IMG/VR virus record: IMGVR_UViG_3300009488_001619
Coordinates: 1 to 35,279 of that record
From: a virus
DNA length: 35,279 bases
Strand: one strand, 5' to 3'
Shown: piece by piece, positions 14,525-22,143 of the stretch
How the letters are laid out: each line of letters opens with the position of its first letter
How positions within the stretch are numbered: the first letter of the stretch is position 1
The notes under the pieces: model-generated
What the model was told of the DNA's origin: nothing
Databases searched by the model: none
What the model saw: the letters and a program-made list of their open reading frames with translations, nothing else
Made by a program: the position numbers and the translations under genes

Positions 14525-14539
14525 GAACAAAATATAAAG
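14525..14539 (+). promoter_or_regulatory. GAACAAAATATAAAG, late-promoter-like motif
   Basis: TATAAAG at 14533 lies 46 nt before the ATG at 14579. The first 14 bases match the motif at 26536-26549 exactly. It faces the structural gene pair leading to the tail sheath. Confidence 0.5.
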
Positions 14540-14578
14540 TTTATCATTCAACTATCTCTTCACTAAGGAATCTTAAAT

Positions 14579-15244
14579 ATGAAAAAGAAAGTAGAAGACA
14601 TTTTAATCCAAATAGAAGAAAAATATGGTGACCAATGTCTTTCTGATTCTCAAGGAAAGTCATCAGGTGGTGTTAGAAGACCACAAGGACATGTAGAAAT
14701 TTATGAAATAGATAACGAAGGGGTAAAACAATTAATTAGAAAGAGTAACTTAGTCGTTTATGAGGGAAGAGAGTTAATAACTCAGAAAATTTTTGACTTA
14801 GAAAATACGCATGTTGATACAGATAAAGATGAGTTTCTTTACTGGTTTGGGTTAGGAAGTGGGGGCGTAAATCCAGCTGATCCATTTGACCCAATTCCAC
14901 CAGTAAATAGTGATACTGACTTATATGAGGAAATTCCGATAAGTGCTACAGACACAACTTGTGCCGATTTTCATGATGGAGCTTATTATAAACATCCATT
15001 CGATAGTGTTGTGTTTGAACAGGATTCAGATAATGATGGGAAATACTTGATAGCAAAAGTTATAACTACAATTGATACAGATGACGCCAATGATGAGGAG
15101 GTAAATGAAGCAGGACTTTTCTCCAACTTAAGTAATGCAGGAGGTGCTCTTGTACCGTTCCACTTATTTGCTCGAGTTACATTCCCCACGATCTTGAAGA
15201 CTAATCTAAGGAGACTTACTTTTGTTTGGTATCTTTATTTCTAA
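14579..15244 (+). CDS. Virion structural protein, putative
   Basis: This 221-residue protein has AAGGAATC before ATG. The N-terminus is a charged helix. The middle has SNLVVYEGRELITQKIFDL, and the acidic second half ends in a strand-rich segment (NEAGLFSNLSNAGG, then LFARVTFPTI and RRLTFVWYLYF). Similar C-terminal signatures occur in uncharacterised phage tail or neck proteins. It is directly upstream of the tail sheath and shares its orientation, which suggests a tail-associated role. No precise family is claimed. Confidence 0.65.
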   Translation: MKKKVEDILIQIEEKYGDQCLSDSQGKSSGGVRRPQGHVEIYEIDNEGVKQLIRKSNLVVYEGRELITQKIFDLENTHVDTDKDEFLYWFGLGSGGVNPADPFDPIPPVNSDTDLYEEIPISATDTTCADFHDGAYYKHPFDSVVFEQDSDNDGKYLIAKVITTIDTDDANDEEVNEAGLFSNLSNAGGALVPFHLFARVTFPTILKTNLRRLTFVWYLYF

Positions 15245-15321
15245 ATTTTTGAGATACAAGAAAAAAAAAGGATTTTAAAAAAATAGACTCCAACTGAAAG
15301 GTAATTTGTATTTAGAGAAAC

Positions 15322-15328
15322 TATAACT
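15322..15328 (+). promoter_or_regulatory. TATAACT, weak late-promoter-like motif before tail sheath
   Basis: TATAACT lies 35 nt before the sheath ATG, matching the spacing at 1539 and 9348, but it departs from TATAAA at the sixth base. Confidence 0.25.
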
Positions 15329-15356
15329 TAGAAAAAACCATTTGGAGGAATAGAAG

Positions 15357-17339
15357 ATGGCAATAAATATTTCGCCTGGAGTCTATACTAAGATAATCGA
15401 CCTCTCAACATATGTCCAAGTAGTTCCAAGTACTATTGGGTTTATTTGCGCGCTTACTAAGAAAGGTAGAGATAATCAACTTCTTCTTATTGCATCTCGT
15501 TCTGATTTGATTAGTGAATGGGGTGAACCCAATATTCAAGACTATGGAAAACATTATGGACAGGGTCCATATTGCGCATACAATTTCCTTGGTGAAGCTG
15601 GAAGTTTATACTTCATGAGATGTCTTCCTGAAGACGCTGCTTTTGCAAATATGAGAATTGACGCAAAAATGGCTGCCGCCGACGCCACCGCATCGATAGT
15701 TATTACCTATGTTAGTGACATGGAGACATTAACTGACTTAAATACAAACTTAGCTGACGATGATCCTAAATATCCAATCGCTTTTCTATATCCTATTGGA
15801 AGAGGAGAATACTACAACGCAATTGGAGTAAGGTTTACAGAACATTCGAATCCACTTCTAAGCGATGTGTATACTATGGACATATACGAAAAACAATCTG
15901 ACGGAGATGATGTAATTATTGAGTCATTTGAAGTGTCGTTTAATCCTAAAGCAGTTGATGATGTAGGTGAGTCTATTTTTATTGTAGACGTTCTAAACAT
16001 GTATTCTTCAGTTCTTAGAGCTGATATGACCTTAACGTCTGGTGCTTATACTGGAGGATATGAGTTAATTGCTAAAGTTTATGATAAAGATATTGGAACT
16101 GTGTCAACAGTTAAAACTGTTGGTTCTGCAACTATTACTGATAATAAACAAGACTTCTCAGATTGGCAAACTACAGAAGCAGGTGGTGTTACTCTTGAAT
16201 ATGTAGTAATTGCAACTGATGGAAAAGGAAATAAAATTTGGGGTTGGTTAGGTGACGCTAGTGGTGATGATAATGAAACAATCAACGTTTTTGACGAAAG
16301 ACATTATAGTAGTGCAACACAGTCTTGGAAAGGAGATACAAGTCTCTTTAACGTACCTGCTGGAGAAATTACTTATATAATCAAGAAAGCTAATACAAGT
16401 ATAGCAAGTGCTTTTACTTCGAGCGAACCAGTTCCTCTAAAACGAGGTTCTGACGGTGAATTACTAGACGATTCTGGTGATCTTGATACTACTATAGCTA
16501 AACAAATTCTAGCACAAGGTTATGCTGGAGTTTTAGATGACCAAGTTCTTGATGATGAGAACATTTATTTTACATTAGTTTATGATTGTGGTTATCCAGA
16601 TGAAGTAAAAACTAGTATTAGTTCTTTAGTTCAAACAAGACGAGATTGTGTAGGTATCTTAGATAATGGTGATAACTCAGTATGTGGAGGTCCAAGTAGC
16701 ACTAGTGGCGCTGTTTATGAACGTCTAAACAACCATACATACAATACTTATCTGTTAGCGCTTTATGAAGAATACAATAAAGTTTATGATATATTTACTG
16801 GAAAAGATGTATGGTTCTCACCAACTTATCATATGTCTTACATACTTCCAAGAAATGATAATGTCTCTGAACTTTGGTATGCCGCTGCTGGATTCAACCG
16901 AGCCGCGATTGACTCAATTAAGGAGTTACGGTTCAATCCAAATCTTGACCAAAGAGATACAATGTACTTGAAACAGTTAAACCCAATTGTTAAATTTAAT
17001 CCTGGATATGTTGTTTGGGGACAATTAACAACACAAGCGAAAGCAAGTGCATTACAAGACTTAAACATTGTAAGACTAGTTCTATATTGTAAACGAGCAC
17101 TATCCGAATATTGTAGATACTTCATTTTCGAACAAAACGATGCTATCACTTGGAATATGGTTTCTGGTGATATAGTTGAATTCTTAGAAGTAATTAAGAA
17201 ACGAAGAGGCTTGTATGACTATAATGTTGAAGTCAGTGCTACTAACTATGAGAAGAAACGAAAGATTTTCCATGTAGATGTTATCTTGAACCCAACTAGA
17301 GTAGTTGAGAAGATTGAACTAAACTTCTTTATTAAATAA
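15357..17339 (+). CDS. Tail sheath protein (T4 gp18-like)
   Basis: This 660-residue protein has a strong TTTGGAGGA site before ATG. The N-terminus has the sheath hallmark (INISPGVYTKIIDLSTYVQ), followed by VPSTIGFICALTKKG and a region matching the conserved entry of the fold. The C-terminal domain (about 540-660: FNPGYVVWGQLTTQ, LVLYCKRALSEYCRYFIFEQ, then VDVILNPTRVVEKIELNFFI) matches the conserved C-terminal subunit-linking domain of contractile sheaths. T4 gp18 is also about 660 residues. It polymerises around the tail tube and contracts to drive DNA injection. The tube-like gene is not adjacent but lies about 9.7 kb away, beyond the minus-strand island. Confidence 0.93.
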   Translation: MAINISPGVYTKIIDLSTYVQVVPSTIGFICALTKKGRDNQLLLIASRSDLISEWGEPNIQDYGKHYGQGPYCAYNFLGEAGSLYFMRCLPEDAAFANMRIDAKMAAADATASIVITYVSDMETLTDLNTNLADDDPKYPIAFLYPIGRGEYYNAIGVRFTEHSNPLLSDVYTMDIYEKQSDGDDVIIESFEVSFNPKAVDDVGESIFIVDVLNMYSSVLRADMTLTSGAYTGGYELIAKVYDKDIGTVSTVKTVGSATITDNKQDFSDWQTTEAGGVTLEYVVIATDGKGNKIWGWLGDASGDDNETINVFDERHYSSATQSWKGDTSLFNVPAGEITYIIKKANTSIASAFTSSEPVPLKRGSDGELLDDSGDLDTTIAKQILAQGYAGVLDDQVLDDENIYFTLVYDCGYPDEVKTSISSLVQTRRDCVGILDNGDNSVCGGPSSTSGAVYERLNNHTYNTYLLALYEEYNKVYDIFTGKDVWFSPTYHMSYILPRNDNVSELWYAAAGFNRAAIDSIKELRFNPNLDQRDTMYLKQLNPIVKFNPGYVVWGQLTTQAKASALQDLNIVRLVLYCKRALSEYCRYFIFEQNDAITWNMVSGDIVEFLEVIKKRRGLYDYNVEVSATNYEKKRKIFHVDVILNPTRVVEKIELNFFIK

Positions 17340-17347
17340 ACAAAAAA

Positions 17348-17382
17348 TTGAGCAGGAAAGTATCTCTCACTTTCCTGCTCAA
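17348..17382. terminator. Strong bidirectional terminator
   Basis: TTGAGCAGGAAAGT and ACTTTCCTGCTCAA form a perfect 14-bp stem with a 7-nt loop, flanked by A-runs and T-rich sequence. It separates the tail sheath from the convergent end of the minus-strand island. Confidence 0.9.
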
Positions 17383-17385
17383 AAT

Positions 17386-17742
17386 TTATTTCTTAGTCTC
17401 TTCTATTATAATGTCAAGTTTATCTTTCAAGTTATTTATAACGTTAATAATACATCCAACATCAGGACCACCTTCAAACTCACAAACAACTAAATTCAAC
17501 TCTTTCAACATAATACCCAGAAAATCAAAATAAGAAGTACCTACCTCAAATTCGTGAGTAAAACCCATACATTTTAACTCTGTAAAACGTTCAGATAATT
17601 CTTCTATTTCAATATCGTCAGGTAGATTAATCCCAGCTTGTTCTCGTATTGAAAGACATTTTTCCAAAGACAATTTAGATGGGATTAGTACTACATAATT
17701 AGTCGACGAACTATTGGTTATAAAATCTGTTTTAACTTTCAT
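17386..17742 (-). CDS. FVTNSSS-family protein 1
   Basis: This 118-residue protein begins MKVKTDFITNSSSTNYVVLI. The first 19 residues match the starts of the four genes upstream on this strand, while the rest is unrelated in sequence and rich in Glu and Cys (a hydrophobic C-terminus, GCIINVINNLKDKLDIII). GAGGA precedes ATG. It is the last gene of the island, before the sheath terminator. The N-terminal motif recurs, as far as I recall, at the start of many uncharacterised phage and bacterial proteins, without an established function. It does not look like a classical signal peptide: a basic start is present but no hydrophobic core. Confidence 0.75.
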   Translation of the reverse strand: MKVKTDFITNSSSTNYVVLIPSKLSLEKCLSIREQAGINLPDDIEIEELSERFTELKCMGFTHEFEVGTSYFDFLGIMLKELNLVVCEFEGGPDVGCIINVINNLKDKLDIIIEETKK

Positions 17743-17745
17743 TCT

Positions 17746-18108
17746 TTATCCTCGCTCTATTACTTCAATCCATATTGACTTGAAACCAAAAGTTTCTGAT
17801 AATTCTTTTTGTCGAATCTTAGAATCTATAATAATATGTCGCATATAGTGGGGAATATCCTCATAATTATTGTACATACTAGTAGATTCGGTTATTTTAA
17901 ATATACCTTCTTCTTTTTCTTCAATCGTTTGTGGATTGTAAAATCTTAAAGTAGAACATTCTCCAGTGTATTTATACTCTTGTATATATTCTTCTAAATA
18001 ACGGTTAAAACTATCTTGAAAACTATTTAAGTTCTTATCTGTTGATGCAAAATACAATATAAAACTTGCTGAACTACTATTAGTCACAAAATCTGTTTTA
18101 AATTTCAT
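17746..18108 (-). CDS. FVTNSSS-family protein 2
   Basis: This 120-residue protein begins MKFKTDFVTNSSSASFILYF. AGGGAA precedes ATG. The body is acidic, with LEEYIQEYKYTGE and a C-terminal IDSKIRQKELSETFGFKSIWI segment. Only the first 19 residues resemble the neighbours. It is followed after 3 nt by family member 1, so the two should be co-translated. Confidence 0.75.
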   Translation of the reverse strand: MKFKTDFVTNSSSASFILYFASTDKNLNSFQDSFNRYLEEYIQEYKYTGECSTLRFYNPQTIEEKEEGIFKITESTSMYNNYEDIPHYMRHIIIDSKIRQKELSETFGFKSIWIEVIERG

Positions 18109-18119
18109 TCTAATATTCC

Positions 18120-18626
18120 CTAATGGTGACTAATTTGGAGGTGTGGAAGTTTTCTAAAAATTTCTCCATGTTCCATATCTGACCAAAAAGCTCCACCTTC
18201 ATCAGAATAACTAAAGAAGTAAATTACTCGTCCAATATTTTTTTTTATAAATTGCACAGCGAGTTCTTTCGCTATTTTCCTTCGTTCACGGTCTTGTATT
18301 CTATAAGCTTCTTCGATAGGCATTCCACCTCTTTTAACAAGGTTGTCAGCATAATCCCATCCAAGATCACCTTCGAAATGCCCAGACTGAATCTCTTCGG
18401 TAAGTTTGTCAGTAACACCCCCTAATACTGGTTCAAAGTCAAACTCAAAATAACTCTCTTTTAATATCAAAGGTTCCTGCGTTTGTATATCTTCCAAAAC
18501 TGCTCTTGCTTGTTCAGTATACATTATGTATTTCTTAACATCTTCAAATGACTCCACTACTTTATCCCAGGCAACTATAAAACTTGAAGAACTTGAGTTT
18601 GTTATAAAATCTGTTTTTGTCTTCAT
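18120..18626 (-). CDS. FVTNSSS-family protein 3
   Basis: This 168-residue protein begins MKTKTDFITNSSSSSFIVAW, the closest to the family consensus. The body has VESFEDVKKYIMYTEQAR and DLGWDYADNLVKRGGMPIEEA, then a strand-rich region (IGRVIYFFSYSDEGG) and a His-containing end. It may be the member that best shows the ancestral form. No body family is recognised. Confidence 0.78.
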   Translation of the reverse strand: MKTKTDFITNSSSSSFIVAWDKVVESFEDVKKYIMYTEQARAVLEDIQTQEPLILKESYFEFDFEPVLGGVTDKLTEEIQSGHFEGDLGWDYADNLVKRGGMPIEEAYRIQDRERRKIAKELAVQFIKKNIGRVIYFFSYSDEGGAFWSDMEHGEIFRKLPHLQISHH

Positions 18627-18632
18627 TACGAT

Positions 18633-19010
18633 CTAACACATCCGACTTCCAAAAAATAACTTAAAGTCTCTTGCCCCAAAAGTCGTTTTAAGATGTCTCT
18701 TATTTTCGCTAATTATTCCTAGGTCTTCTTCACCACTTTCTTCACAATTAGAATCAAATACGAAGATTGGTACTCCAACTAGAATAGAATATTCATCGGG
18801 TGCACCCGCTTCTTCACTAACTAAGAAAAAATTACTACTGAGTTGTTTCTCTATTTCATTTATTTCTTCATCTGTTTCATTCTGAAAAACTAGTTTTAGT
18901 ATATCGCTATATGACATCTCACATGCAACTTCGTCTGTTTTAACTTTAAATCCTAATAATATAAAATTGCAAGTTGAACTATTTGTTACGAAACTTGTTT
19001 TTATCTTCAC
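18633..19010 (-). CDS. FVTNSSS-family protein 4
   Basis: This 125-residue protein starts at GTG, preceded by AAGGAG, and overlaps the upstream gene stop by 3 nt. It begins MKIKTSFVTNSSTCNFILLG, where one Ser is Thr and a Cys follows. The body is acidic with a short Cys-containing VFDSNCEESGEEDLG segment and ends FFGSRMC. Confidence 0.75.
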   Translation of the reverse strand: MKIKTSFVTNSSTCNFILLGFKVKTDEVACEMSYSDILKLVFQNETDEEINEIEKQLSSNFFLVSEEAGAPDEYSILVGVPIFVFDSNCEESGEEDLGIISENKRHLKTTFGARDFKLFFGSRMC

Positions 19011-19534
19011 TTTTTTAAACTCCTTTTGATTTTTTCTTTTTCTTTTTCTTTTTCCTCTTTTATCGCTTCCAGTTCTTTTTCAAATTGTTTACTTTGTTCT
19101 CGTTTAAACTGAAGTCTTGTTTTTATTTTGAAATCTGTTAAGTCTAGAAACAAGTCTGATTCCCTATTTTCATCATAATAATCATCTTCACCAAGATAAC
19201 GTTTTATCATCAATCCTTCATCTTCCCAGTTTTCATTTCTACATGTATCTACTCTAAGACTACGACCTCTAGCAACGTCAATCCAGTCACCATCATAAAT
19301 AAAAGTTTCGTAATTACAAGTCCATGGAATAACAATATTTCCGTCAAAATCAGGATTATCTTTTAACCATTTTTTAACTATCATCTCATGTGGATGTGGT
19401 GCATCTCTTGGACCCTCTTTCCAGTTCTCAAAAAATATATCTAACATCTTCCTTGCCGCGTCAATCGGTTTTCTATAGTCCACAATGTATGCAGTACTAG
19501 AACTGTTAGTTACAAAATCATGTTTTATCTTCAA
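19007..19534 (-). CDS. FVTNSSS-family protein 5
   Basis: This 175-residue protein starts at TTG, preceded by AAGGAGGAACG. It begins MKIKHDFVTNSSSTAYIVDY. The body has Trp, Asp and Tyr-rich stretches (FIYDGDWIDVARGRS, YLGEDDYYDENRES) and a highly charged Glu/Lys coiled-coil C-terminus (KEEKEKEKEKIKRSLKK). It is the first of the five in transcription order, directly after the zinc-ribbon and radical SAM genes. Confidence 0.75.
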   Translation of the reverse strand: MKIKHDFVTNSSSTAYIVDYRKPIDAARKMLDIFFENWKEGPRDAPHPHEMIVKKWLKDNPDFDGNIVIPWTCNYETFIYDGDWIDVARGRSLRVDTCRNENWEDEGLMIKRYLGEDDYYDENRESDLFLDLTDFKIKTRLQFKREQSKQFEKELEAIKEEKEKEKEKIKRSLKK

Positions 19535-19568
19535 AAAACGTTCCTCCTTGAAAAAACTCAGTTATAGT

Positions 19569-19733
19569 TTATATTCGGACGGCTCGAATACCCCTATTTT
19601 GACTTCTCCTATTCTTTTTACAAGAGGGGCAGTACACTCGTACCACCCCCCTACCTTTCCATTCATATTCCATTCTTGCCATATATGTTTTTCGACAACC
19701 AGGACAAATCGCCTTAACTTTAAATTTACTCAT
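19569..19733 (-). CDS. Small zinc-ribbon protein
   Basis: I set the start at 19733 because GGAGAG lies about eight bases before that ATG, while the in-frame upstream ATG has no site. The product is 54 residues with two CxxC pairs (CPGCRKTYMARMEY, then VYCPSCKKNRRS), a standard zinc-ribbon layout, and a very basic C-terminus that could bind nucleic acid. It overlaps the upstream membrane gene by 8 nt. Its partner is unknown. Confidence 0.75.
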   Translation of the reverse strand: MSKFKVKAICPGCRKTYMARMEYEWKGRGVVRVYCPSCKKNRRSQNRGIRAVRI

Positions 19734-19908
19734 TTTTTTTACTCTCCAGTTCATTTGGTTTTCGAGTCATCATTAAACAAAACAAAACAAAAATAGCAAC
19801 TATCAAATTGCTAATAGAGGAGAGAAACAAACTAAGAGGAACATTAATTATGAATGTAAACCACAAAAACATTCGAATATCTCTTCTCATTTCTTCTTTT
19901 GCTTCCAT
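19726..19908 (-). CDS. Small membrane protein
   Basis: I set the start at 19908: AGGAGGTGGATT directly precedes this ATG, which is seven codons after the first in-frame start. The 60-residue protein has a charged N-terminus (MEAKEEMRRDIRM), hydrophobic segments (FLWFTFIINVPLSLFL and NLIVAIFVLFCLMM) and a polar tail. Two short helices or one hairpin in the membrane are likely. Its function is unknown. Confidence 0.65.
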   Translation of the reverse strand: MEAKEEMRRDIRMFLWFTFIINVPLSLFLSSISNLIVAIFVLFCLMMTRKPNELESKKNE

Positions 19909-19918
19909 AATCCACCTC

Positions 19919-20986
19919 CTATAATTCATAAGGACATATATCTGGATGTTGTTTTAAAAGTTCTCTACATCTTATAAAAGGATCTGATCTATTCCATGCG
20001 TCCTCAATTGATTTATATTCAAGAGATACACTATGTTGTTTATAATTAGCAAAAGAACATGGAACTAATCTCATATCTGGAGTAATATAAACAGACATCC
20101 TTCCAGACTCACACGTATCAATTGACATTTCTTGCTGTGGTGAAAACTTAGCAAACTTTTTTACTTTGTTCACCATACAACTATCAAGTCCCACCTTAAA
20201 CTTACATTTCGGTTCTTTAATTAGTTTACTAAACTGACGTATTTGACTAATTTTTGGTACCCAGTATAGAAGCTCCTTACCTCTACCTTGTGGTTTAAAC
20301 AAAAGGAAAATAATTGCATTAAGTTTTTCTAAATCACCTTTACCATTCCATATATCTATACCCTTTAGTATCTTTACTGCAAGTGGGTGAGATACAGAAG
20401 AATATATAAAGTGAATATTGGTTTTCATTCCATTGTCTATAAATCTTCTTAACGAATTATATGTAAAGTCTTGTCCATAGTCAGATACAGCTACAGCACC
20501 GCAAAGTTTTGATATCTCTATTTGTTTATCTGTTAAGTTAATTCCACTAGTAGTATAGTTCGGAACTACATTATTACTCCTAGCATACTCAACAATCTTT
20601 TCAAAATCCTCATGAAGATTTGGATCTCCTCTTCCTCCTAATGCTATTTGATTTGTATGATGTTTACACTCATCTACAATTCTTTTAAAATCTTCAAATT
20701 TCATATTTGGTTCTTGATTATCTCCCTGATAGCAAAAATCACATCTGTTCTTACAATGTCCCATTATCCCACAATCAATCATTGACGGCATATCAAGAGA
20801 AAATGGATCAGGGTGACCCTTAATACCTCGTAAGGCTTCAAACCCTGTCAGTGTGTTAAATAACAATTCATAGCGATCATTTTTAAAGCATTTATCAAAA
20901 TAAGCACCTATTTCTATTCCAGTACGTTTGTCTTTCAATGTTCTAAATTTCATATTTGACAGATCAGAATCGAACCTTCTACCCAT
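19919..20986 (-). CDS. Radical SAM protein with SPASM/twitch-like C-terminal Cys
   Basis: The 355-residue product has C78, C82 and C85 (CKNRCDFCYQG), the CxxxCxxC that binds the SAM-cleaving 4Fe-4S cluster, and GGRGDP shortly after as the GGE-like SAM-binding strand. The C-terminal third has CKFKVGLDSC, CESGRMSVYITPDMRLVPC and RCRELLKQHPDIC, resembling SPASM or twitch domains that hold auxiliary clusters. Such enzymes often modify peptides or proteins. The start is ambiguous: starts at 21016 (TTG) and 21004 (ATG) also exist. I chose 20986 because it gives the 8-nt overlap (ATGNNNTAR pattern) seen at other junctions in this operon. Neighbours are a 182-residue protein upstream, and a membrane protein, zinc ribbon and the FVTNSSS family downstream. 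It does not resemble QueE-type enzymes. Its substrate is unknown. Confidence 0.83.
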   Translation of the reverse strand: MGRRFDSDLSNMKFRTLKDKRTGIEIGAYFDKCFKNDRYELLFNTLTGFEALRGIKGHPDPFSLDMPSMIDCGIMGHCKNRCDFCYQGDNQEPNMKFEDFKRIVDECKHHTNQIALGGRGDPNLHEDFEKIVEYARSNNVVPNYTTSGINLTDKQIEISKLCGAVAVSDYGQDFTYNSLRRFIDNGMKTNIHFIYSSVSHPLAVKILKGIDIWNGKGDLEKLNAIIFLLFKPQGRGKELLYWVPKISQIRQFSKLIKEPKCKFKVGLDSCMVNKVKKFAKFSPQQEMSIDTCESGRMSVYITPDMRLVPCSFANYKQHSVSLEYKSIEDAWNRSDPFIRCRELLKQHPDICPYEL

Positions 20987-21527
20987 CTTTATGAATTGTT
21001 CCATTTTCTTTACCAAACTTTGTATAAACTACACCATCGATCGTTCTTATTTGTCTAAATTTCCCCATTTTTAAAAGTAAAGGAGCATTTTTATGTAAGG
21101 ACTTCTGATCTTCTGGCATTGAATTTTCCCATTCTTTTTCACTAATAACCTCGTCAGAAACCAAAATAATAAATTTGTTCTCCTTATCTGGGTCATAGTC
21201 ATTTTGAACAATCAGTAGAGTCTTGTAGAATGTTTTTCGAAGGACTTGTCGCAAACATCTTCCACGAAACCGATTATGATAGTCTCCCCAACAAAAACCA
21301 TTGTCTTCTAATATTGATTCTATTTTATCGGCGTTCTCCCGGTTTTGTTCTACTATTTCATTAAGTTCATCAAAATGTTCGATTAAGAGTTTTAATATAG
21401 GTCTCCATTTTTTACCTACAGCTTTTAAGACCTTGTTTTTATTTTCTTCGTCTTCTAAATTGAAGATGATTTCTCGCCAGTAGTTATTTTTTGGAACTAT
21501 AACAAATGTATCTACTAAGTTTCCCAT
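20979..21527 (-). CDS. Hypothetical protein, coupled to radical SAM gene
   Basis: This 182-residue protein has MGNLVDTFVIVPKNNYWREI at its N-terminus and a charged helical middle (LLIEHFDELNEIVEQNRENADKI). A Trp/Arg/Cys-containing segment (NGFCWGDYHNRFRGRCL) and a strand-rich end follow. It overlaps the upstream gene by 13 nt and the radical SAM gene by 8 nt (with the start used here), so all three are probably translated together. It may be an accessory protein of the radical SAM enzyme. No family is recognised. Confidence 0.65.
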   Translation of the reverse strand: MGNLVDTFVIVPKNNYWREIIFNLEDEENKNKVLKAVGKKWRPILKLLIEHFDELNEIVEQNRENADKIESILEDNGFCWGDYHNRFRGRCLRQVLRKTFYKTLLIVQNDYDPDKENKFIILVSDEVISEKEWENSMPEDQKSLHKNAPLLLKMGKFRQIRTIDGVVYTKFGKENGTIHKDG

Positions 21528-21823
21528 TTCTTGCCTTCTTCCTTTATTAAAATCTCCTGAAAACCTTCTGGATAATGAAATGCTCTTATCTCTTCCATTT
21601 GTTCATCCATACTCATGTTAAGATCGTATACTTCTATTATCTTAATTGCACTATGTTTAGGACTATATTTATCATAAACTTCTTTAAACTTTTCTAGTCC
21701 TTTAGTATAAACAGGAAAGTCGTACCAGTCAATTTGGTCGCATAGAACTATCATATGGTCTTCTTTATTTTCGACTCCTGTTTCAAACCACGAAATTATA
21801 TCTTGTTTTGTTGCTGCACTCAC
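21515..21823 (-). CDS. Hypothetical protein, GTG start
   Basis: This 102-residue protein starts at GTG after AGGAGGTAA. It is a soluble acidic protein (TKQDIISWFETGVENKEDHMI, then YDLNMSMDEQMEEIRAFHYP). A long imperfect hairpin (21836-21885) lies just upstream of its ribosome binding site. No family is recognised. Confidence 0.65.
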   Translation of the reverse strand: MSAATKQDIISWFETGVENKEDHMIVLCDQIDWYDFPVYTKGLEKFKEVYDKYSPKHSAIKIIEVYDLNMSMDEQMEEIRAFHYPEGFQEILIKEEGKKWET

Positions 21824-21835
21824 ACTTACCTCCTA

Positions 21836-21885
21836 TTTATCCTGTCCATCTGTAGTTGCATTTACTACAAGCTGGACAAGATAAA
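21836..21885 (-). promoter_or_regulatory. Long imperfect hairpin before a ribosome binding site
   Basis: Three short stems stack across internal loops: TTTATC with GATAAA, TGTCCA with TGGACA, and TGTAGT with ACTACA. On the minus strand the structure ends two bases before AGGAGG of the 102-residue gene, and no T-run follows. It may control translation or RNA processing. Confidence 0.45.
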
Positions 21886-21900
21886 TGACGAAAAAGTTTA

Positions 21901-22140
21901 TTAAGATGTCTCAACATTCGCACTTTTTCTTGGTCTATTAGAAGTTTTTCTTCTTTTAATTATTGTAATAATATACTCAACAGTCACGACTAAAGGACCA
22001 ATAAATAATAATATGAGACAAACCCAAAGGTCTACAGCAGTAACAGAGCCATAAATCTTGTTATAGTATAACATCCGTTTAATACTTATAACAAACCCAG
22101 CTACAAACCATACTAATAATATAATATGTAAGACTGTCAA
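21901..22140 (-). CDS. Two-pass small membrane protein, TTG start
   Basis: This 79-residue protein starts at TTG, supported by AAGGAGGTG six bases upstream. Hydrophobic segments span residues 3-20 (VLHIILLVWFVAGFVISI) and about 38-60 (LWVCLILLFIGPLVVTVEYII), with a basic tail (KRRKTSNRPRK). It resembles generic phage inner-membrane proteins. Its function is unknown. Confidence 0.65.
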   Translation of the reverse strand: MTVLHIILLVWFVAGFVISIKRMLYYNKIYGSVTAVDLWVCLILLFIGPLVVTVEYIITIIKRRKTSNRPRKSANVETS

Positions 22141-22143
22141 TTT

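Noticed and set aside
17386-19534. FVTNSSS starts as classical secretion signals
   Set aside because: The segment has a basic start but no hydrophobic core of adequate length and no consistent cleavage site; Ser/Asn-rich residues sit where the core should be.
19919-20986. Radical SAM protein as a QueE-type queuosine/deazapurine enzyme
   Set aside because: QueE-type enzymes are shorter and lack SPASM-like C-terminal Cys. No other deazapurine synthesis genes are nearby.
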